DNA of 64,000 nucleotides from contig JBAIAA010000433.1 of assembly GCA_037893245.1 (NCBI GenBank), positions 1,728,948 to 1,792,947 of the forward strand, in the 5' to 3' direction. The DNA is from Crossaster papposus (Eukaryota; Echinodermata; Asteroidea; Velatida; Solasteridae). Below, piece after piece: positions 57,585-64,000 of the stretch. A program made the position numbers and the translations under genes. Positions within the stretch are counted from its first letter, which is position 1, and every line of letters begins with the position of its first letter. The notes under the pieces are model-generated. The model saw only the letters and a program-made list of their open reading frames with translations, searched no databases and was not told the origin of the DNA.

Positions 57585-59185
57585 TCGAGTCGAATTGAAT
57601 CGAGTCGAGTTGAATCGAGTCGAGTTGAATCGAGTCGAGTTGAATCGAGTCGAGTTGAATCGAGTCGAGTTGAATCGAGTCGAGTTGAATCGAGTCGAGT
57701 TGAATCGAGTCGAGTTGAATCGAGTCGAGTTGAATCGAGTCGAGTTGAATCGAGTCGAGTTGAATCGAGTCGAGTTGAATCGAGTCGAGTTGAATCGAGT
57801 CGAGTTGAATCGAGTCGAGTTGAATCGAGTCGAGTTGAATCGAGTCGAGTTGAATCGAGTCGAGTTGAATCGAGTCGAGTTGAATCGAGTCGAGTTGAAT
57901 CGAGTATAGTTGAATCGAGTATAGTTGAATCGAGTATAGTTGAATCGAGTATAGTTGAATCGAGTATAGTTGAATCGAGTATAGTTGAATCGAGTATAGT
58001 TGAATCGAGTATAGTTGAATCGAGTATAGTTGAATCGAGTCGAGTTGAATCGAGTCGAGTTGAATCGAGTCGAGTTGAATCGAGTCGAGTTGAATCGAGT
58101 CGAGTTGAATCGAGTCGAGTTGAATCGAGTCGAGTTGAATCGAGTCGAGTTGAATCGAGTCGAGTTGAATCGAGTCGAGTTGAATCGAGTCGAGTTGAAT
58201 CGAGTCGAGTTGAATCGAGTCGAGTTGAATCGAGTCGAGTTGAATCGAGTCGAGTTGAATCGAGTCGAGTTGAATCGAGTCGAGTTGAATCGAGTCGAGT
58301 TGAATCCAGGCGAGTTGAATCCAGGCGAGTTGAATCCAGGCGAGTTGAATCCAGGCGAGTTGAATCCAGGCGAGTTGAATCCAGGCGAGTTGAATCCAGG
58401 CGAGTTGAATCCAGGCGAGTTGAATCCAGGCGAGTTGAATCCAGGCGAGTTGAATCCAGGCGAGTTGAATCCAGGCGAGTTGAATCCAGGCGAGTTGAAT
58501 CCAGGCGAGTTGAATCCAGGCGAGTTGAATCCAGGCGAGTTGAATCCAGGCGAGTTGAATCCAGGCGAGTTGAATCCAGGCGAGTTGAATCCAGGCGAGT
58601 TGAATCCAGGCGAGTTGAATCCAGGCGAGTTGAATCCAGGCGAGTTGAATCCAGGCGAGTTGAATCCAGGCGAGTTGAATCCAGGCGAGTTGAATCCAGG
58701 CGAGTTGAATCCAGGCGAGTTGAATCCAGGCGAGTTGAATCCAGGCGAGTTGAATCCAGGCGAGTTGAATCCAGGCGAGTTGAATCCAGGCGAGTTGAAT
58801 CCAGGCGAGTTGAATCCAGGCGAGTTGAATCCAGGCGAGTTGAATCCAGGCGAGTTGAATCCAGGCGAGTTGAATCCAGGCGAGTTGAATCCAGGCGAGT
58901 TGAATCCAGGCGAGTTGAATCCAGGCGAGTTGAATCCAGGCGAGTTGAATCCAGGCGAGTTGAATCCAGGCGAGTTGAATCCAGGCGAGTTGAATCCAGG
59001 CGAGTTGAATCCAGGCGAGTTGAATCCAGGCGAGTTGAATCCAGGCGAGTTGAATCCAGGCGAGTTGAATCCAGGCGAGTTGAATCCAGGCGAGTTGAAT
59101 CCAGGCGAGTTGAATCCAGGCGAGTTGAATCCAGGCGAGTTGAATCCAGGCGAGTTGAATCCAGGCGAGTTGAATCCAGGCGAGT
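57585..59185. repeat. 15-bp minisatellite in three variant types
   Basis: Base unit CGAGTCGAGTTGAAT. Blocks in order: about 21 units of the base form (to 57900); 9 units with TATAG in place of TCGAG (57901-58035); about 18 base units (to 58305); about 59 units of CCAGGCGAGTTGAAT (to 59185). Block borders are sharp and units within a block are identical, which points to recent expansion of founder variants. Because 15 is a multiple of 3 and the unit lacks stops, very long frames open on both strands; they are not genes. Confidence 0.95.
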
Positions 59186-59360
59186 TACCACAAATTGTGA
59201 CTCCAGTCGAGTTATTAACTCGAGTCATAACAACTTGCAACCCTTGACTTTGGTCAGCAACATGTAACTAGCTACATAGGAAGTGTTGCAATCCCCCCCC
59301 CCCAAAAAAAAAAAAAAAAAAAAAAAAAAAAGATGGCAGCATCTTTGTTAACCCAGCTGC

Positions 59361-59413
<53 letters not shown>

Positions 59414-59420
59414 GTATATA
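59186..59420. repeat. Homopolymers and CT/TA microsatellite
   Basis: C10 then A29 at about 59294-59331, (CT)n at about 59361-59395 and (TA)n/(TG)n to 59420. Confidence 0.8.
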
Positions 59421-60825
59421 TAAAAACAGCATCAGGTTGCTCGACGGATCGCACCGGAAATCATCCAAGCACCTCTGTGGGTAGCAGCTACAAGGCACGG
59501 TATGAAGATCCGCATAAGACAACACATGCGCATAAAATGAGTGCCTGATGAGGATGACTGCATGCCATAGTATTGTTTAACCGCCGGACGTACGCATTAA
59601 TGATGGTGATCCAGATTGTGTGTACACATGTAGCCTTAGTCATGTATGTATTCTGAGATTACCCGCGGCAAACTTGGTACGCATTATCTTAAAGACGACC
59701 TATATTATGCATAATCAAATCGTTTTTTCCACCTGGGGATGTCGTAACCGTACCCCGTTAGTACACGTCCTTACAATACATGTATCACGACCAACCAAAA
59801 GTGAATTGAAATACAAAGTCTCAGCTCAGGCCATAGTATTTCATCAATAGCTCCTCAAAACAATATTGATTTTTGTTTTGCTTTCCCCATCCGTAGTTTT
59901 TAGGTTTTTGTTGTTTTTGCGGGACTGCAAGAACATTTCTTGCGTTTGATGTAGTGTTGAAGTGTTAGCTGACTGGGGGATTGTGAAACGAATTGATGTA
60001 GAGATATAAACCGGTATTCCAACATTTGACATTATGGGAACGTCAGCCCACAACAACGTGTGTACACTGAAAATGCTGAAAGCTATTTTCCTTTATTTTC
60101 CCTAAGAGCTGCCCCAAAACATGAGAACTGGTTCACGTCAAAAGCCCGATAACAAGCGAAAGCTGCAATATCGAGATTGACAGTTTTAGAATGGTGACCT
60201 AGATTTCATGCTGCCACACTAAAAAAAAAGGGTTGATGAACGACAACTTATTCATTTTCAGTGACGAGCAGCAATGTATTCTATGAATAAGGCTCAAAAA
60301 CTTATTTGAATTCGAGGAAAATGTAGGAGTTCAATGTAGCGATATCTGCAAGCATTATTTCAAGTGTATGAATGTCTGAGATGTTTACTTGGTACCGTGC
60401 ATCTCAAAACGAAATGAAAAGTTATAACTTTCGTCCATTTGTGTGTACTGTACACAATATTTGTATAGACTTTATCACAGCGTTACGTCATATAATAATT
60501 AGACTCCACTCATGCATACTATGCTCTGAAAGAGAAAAGTGCTACTGTAAACATGACTGAAGTTTTTCCCCATTTTTGTGTGTCTTTTATATTTAGGTGA
60601 AAAGAAATCCACAAGGTTTTCACAAATTAGATTATGAATAAGTCTAAAACTGCCTGAAATATACAAATCAAATAAGTTAAGAGGGCCTGATATTTTGATC
60701 TTAACAAGATCTTCAGAGACAAAATGGCTGTGTACGTGAAATAAACATATAAGGGGGACATAATAAGCATGATACATAACATGGTTGGAATAAGAAACGC
60801 AAAAGAGGGATACATAAGTTGGGTG
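59421..60825. other. No gene seen
   Basis: Open frames on both strands (for example 60499-60828 minus) are AT-rich and lack motifs. No repeat structure. Confidence 0.35.
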
Positions 60826-62294
60826 CACTCTAAAAAAAAATTGCTCAATATTGAGTAAAATTACTACCTTTTTGAGAGTAAAAAGGGAACATAGTCGTCC
60901 ACTTGTGTAAACGGTTTACACAACAGCTAGAGTGTACAAAAGTACTAATTTCGGCGTAACTTTTTACCCATAATTGTGTTACACTATTTGCACAACAAAG
61001 TTGTGTAAGAAGTTTACCCATGTGACGACCATGTTCCCTTTTTACTCATTACTTGTGTAAACTGTACCCAACCCTGATTTTACCCATGTGTTGTGTCATT
61101 TTCTTACCCAGATATTGGGTTTTAATTCCTACCCCTTACTGTTGTGTTATTGATTTTCCCCTTGACTTGGGTTGTTTTTTATCACCTATTGTGCACCTTT
61201 GTTTTGTGATCTTTGAGGTTTATTTAACTTTGGCCTGTGTAATTTGAATTGCCCGAGACAGCATTCGCGGGGCTTGACAACCTAGAGATTTTAATAACCG
61301 ATTCATAGTTTTGAAAGTCAGTGAAAACGAATTAAATTTTGATCAAATTTCCCAATTTGATGAAGCTGTAGGGTTTGATTTTAATAGGAAAGGGGCGTTA
61401 CAATTTCCATCGTTATTCAAATCATTTAAAATCGTTCAAATTTCGGTCACTTGCGGAGAACGAAGTGGCTATCGTTACGGTAGTTGACGATCTGATTCCC
61501 CGGCTTACCCAGCCTAACATTGACAATACCCTGGACCTTTCACTCTTGTCACCCGACTAAATAGTCTTGTTCCAAGATTGAAAGGTCCAGAGTATTGTCA
61601 ATGTGAGATCGGGCAAGTCGGGAATCGGATCGTAAACTGTATAACGACAGCCACCCGATACGTGCAATATACAGGGTAGGAATACGTACACACATGTGCA
61701 ATTAAACGCAGCGTGACGTTTATTTTACAAATAATGCATAAATAATAAGTGTGTCACTTTTTCAAACCCCCTGATTTGTATGCTCATACACCAGCATCAC
61801 ATAAACAAACACCACGGAAATTCATTTCACTGACTTGCCCTGAAACCTACGAATACGGTTTCAAAATCCCAGAACTTGTCGAGGTCTATCAAACGGCAGC
61901 CATTTTGTAGATAAATGACACGCGTACACAATGTTGGGTAAACGTTGCCACGTGCATCAGTTTACCATTCACACAGTGGTAACATTTTACTAATGTTTGG
62001 TAATATTGATCTTTTCAAAGTGTACATGTCAGAATTATGGCACAGCTGTGGGGTAAACACAGTTTCTTAAACCCTTCACGTGTGTAATAATATTGTGATT
62101 TGAACTCTTCACCTATGTAGCTGGAACTTGTAGCCAACGTTGGGTACTATTTTACCCATTTGGTGTGTGTTAGATGTGACACAAGTAGAAGGTACAATCG
62201 AAAATTTTGTTTTGCTCAATATTGAGCAAAAATGACACAATTTTTGTACCCAACGGTTTTACACAACAAGAGTTTACACTTTTTGTTTAGAGTG
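60826..62294. mobile_element. Inverted-repeat element, CACTCTAAA ends
   Basis: CACTCTAAAAAAAAATTGCT at the left and AAAAAGTG-TTTAGAGTG at the right give short inverted ends. Near both ends lie TTGCTCAATATTGAG(T/C)AAAA and many GTGTAAAC, TTACCCA and GTTGTGT units, like the small-palindrome style of the CACTCTCAAAAC MITEs. It holds a large internal hairpin (61465-61654). No coding frame is supported. Confidence 0.55.
61465..61654. repeat. Long internal hairpin
   Basis: GTGGCTATCGTTACGG, GACGATCTGATTCCC, ACATTGACAATACCCTGGAC and CTTTCACTCTTG in the left arm are matched in reverse complement by the right arm. Each arm is about 85 bp with roughly 80 percent identity and an 18-bp loop. Confidence 0.8.
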
Positions 62295-63789
62295 TGGAAG
62301 AACCAACAAAAAGAGGATTAGGCCAAGGAATGAAAGAGGTCAGAGTGGGTAGGATCAAATACAGAAGGGGTCTGTATTTTGGGATATATATGTTTTTTTA
62401 CTAAAACAAAAACAAGGGTTAGAATTAGGGTTCTGTTTGGGTTAGGGTACAACATAGAGAATATTCAGTCCAAATTTAGTTTTGGACAGTGAAAGACATG
62501 TATCCACAAAGATACAAATTTCGGATGGGTGAAGTCACGCATGACGTCTGATGTATTATATATGATAGGTGTTCACATAATGTGTCCGATTTGTATACAG
62601 TGCTAAAATGATATGCTTAAGACGTGAACAAACACATTTTTTGTTGCTTTCGTTTGGGCTTTTTGGCAAATTTTAGACTGTTAATGCTTGAATATTACCA
62701 CATTATCTCTATGAAAACACTCCAAAACCTATCGCTATTATCGCTAAAGCATAACGTTGTGATGACAATAAAGGTTACAACATTTATTGTACACTAATAG
62801 TACAATATGGATATTTTTAAAACATTACTGTATTACGTAACTTTTTTGTTTTAATTTCTTCACCTCTACATTTTCCACTGATACATTTTCCTACCTACAA
62901 ACTTTACAACTCCACCCAGCAAGCGGGTGTTGCGCCAAGCAAAGCATTTCACTAGTTTCTGAAAATTACAGCAAAAACAAATGGCGTATAATTATAACTT
63001 TTAAAGGGAACATGTAATAAGTTTTGCTTCAATCAATAACGTTTAATGTTGACAACAACGTTATGTGTGTGGTTGTGTTTATTTTCTGTGATAAATGGGG
63101 GGAAATATTTTTTTTAAATTTTGGTCAAACCACTTCGCCCCTCGAAGGAAAGCCTCATTAACATAAAACCTCGTGAGGATAAAAATGGTGTCATTACAAC
63201 GTTGAAGGTCAGGCCTTGCATACAAAATAAAATCAAATGTCACGTCCATGTCATGTTTGCTTTGTTTTTCAAGAAGCGGGGTCTTTAGTACTCAAGTTCA
63301 GTTGGGGTCATTGAACGCTATGCAGACTCGTCTGTCCTTCACTTGACATCTGTTTGTTCTTAGAAAGAAGAAGCCTGTCAATGAGGCTTTTATCTCGCCT
63401 CTACGCTTTCCAAGTAGCCCACGGAATTCAGATTTTTGAAATATAGACATGGTATATGTTACAAAAAAGACGATTCACTCTCAGTGTTTGCTATCTTAAT
63501 GTCAAGTCAGCCAAGCCCTTTTATCAGATAACTCGCAAAATACGAATGGGGGATTTAACGCGAACTGTAAGCCGACTCTGAAGAGGGATGCAAATTCCTT
63601 TCATAATTTCTTGTACATGTGTTTATTAATTTGTTTTTGTTTAAAGGGATTAAACATTATTTTCATTTGCTGTAATTTTTGTAATGGTAATTAGGGGGTT
63701 ACTGTTGAGAAAATATTATTACACTGACTTGTTTGAAAGTTCGTGTTCATATAGATGCTAGAAAAAACAAGAAAACTATATTTGTCTTG
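62295..63789. other. No gene seen
   Basis: GGGTTAGAATTAGGGTTC at about 62416 and GGGTTAGGGT at about 62440 are a few TTAGGG-like units, too few for a telomere tract. No coding frame or inverted ends. Confidence 0.4.
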
Positions 63790-63870
63790 TAGTCTGGTTC
63801 CCAGGCACCACTTGATGAAACCGAGCAATTTATAAACGTCGGAAAATGTTACGGTCAGGGAACCAGTCTA
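63790..63870. mobile_element. GTCTGGTTCCC MITE, copy 2
   Basis: TAGTCTGGTTCCC at the left and GGGAACCAGTCTA at the right, about 81 bp, with TA at both ends as expected of a TA-type MITE. Same family as 43981-44063. Confidence 0.65.
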
Positions 63871-64000
63871 GCTGGCTAATACGCGCATATTGATTTCTAA
63901 TGATAGGTTCCCACTGTCGTGCGATTCGTTACGAAAGCCTCGATTGGCCATTCGTAGCTGATCGTGGGATTTTCGGGATTTTTTCTGAAATTTCACTTTT

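Noticed and set aside
57585-59185. CRISPR-like array
   Set aside because: Units are 15-bp tandem copies without unique spacers, and the window is eukaryotic.
57446-59247. Open frames of 400-580 codons on both strands across the 15-bp repeat
   Set aside because: The unit is a multiple of 3 without stops, so any frame stays open. The peptides are pure five-residue repeats with no start context or neighbouring coding sequence.
62413-62450. Telomere-like GGGTTAG units
   Set aside because: Only three irregular units; far too few for an interstitial telomere tract.

Overview
This window looks like intergenic DNA from an animal nucleus that is very rich in transposable elements. I see no convincing host gene in 64 kb. 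The evidence for an animal genome is a GT-AG intron in an element gene, a Penelope-like and a DIRS-like retrotransposon fragment, tRNA-derived repeats, long microsatellites and homopolymers, and many families of short inverted-repeat elements (MITEs). The style resembles a marine invertebrate such as an echinoderm or hemichordate, but that is impression only and the species cannot be fixed from the sequence.

Layout. 1-6500: dispersed repeats and a 2.6-kb foldback element (3258-5862) split by a TA-flanked insertion (4097-5432). 6530-8300: a decayed mobile-element gene ending in a Cys-rich CXC-like motif. 9644-10806: a PIF/Harbinger-type MITE with a second copy of the same family inserted inside it in reverse. 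11200-14800: small MITEs, including TTAA-flanked ones. 15417-20397: the best-preserved element, about 5 kb, with inverted ends, clustered subterminal repeats and a two-exon transposase-like gene (Tudor-like fold, Cys/His finger, RNase H-like D/D/E motifs) broken by one frameshift. 21221-23916: a TA-flanked element carrying two exons of another decayed element gene on the minus strand. 24598-25040 and 49400-49640: tRNA-like repeat units. 25690-27107 and 39184-40659: two copies of a non-autonomous family packed with a CGAAGAGACGAAT motif. 36826-37700: a DIRS-like gag fragment. 52296-53725: more inverted-repeat elements. 53902-56386: two Penelope-like copies head to head. 57585-59185: a 15-bp minisatellite in sharp variant blocks. 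60826-64000: a 1.5-kb inverted-repeat element with an internal hairpin, then simple repeats.

The coding parts do not form one pathway; they are independent mobile elements in different states of decay. The main biological story is nesting. Several insertions interrupt older elements with their target-site duplications still visible, so relative ages can be read directly. The 15.4-20.4 kb element is the most likely source of something undescribed: its subterminal repeats resemble those of the non-autonomous families at 25.7 and 39.2 kb, suggesting a transposase with its dependent elements.
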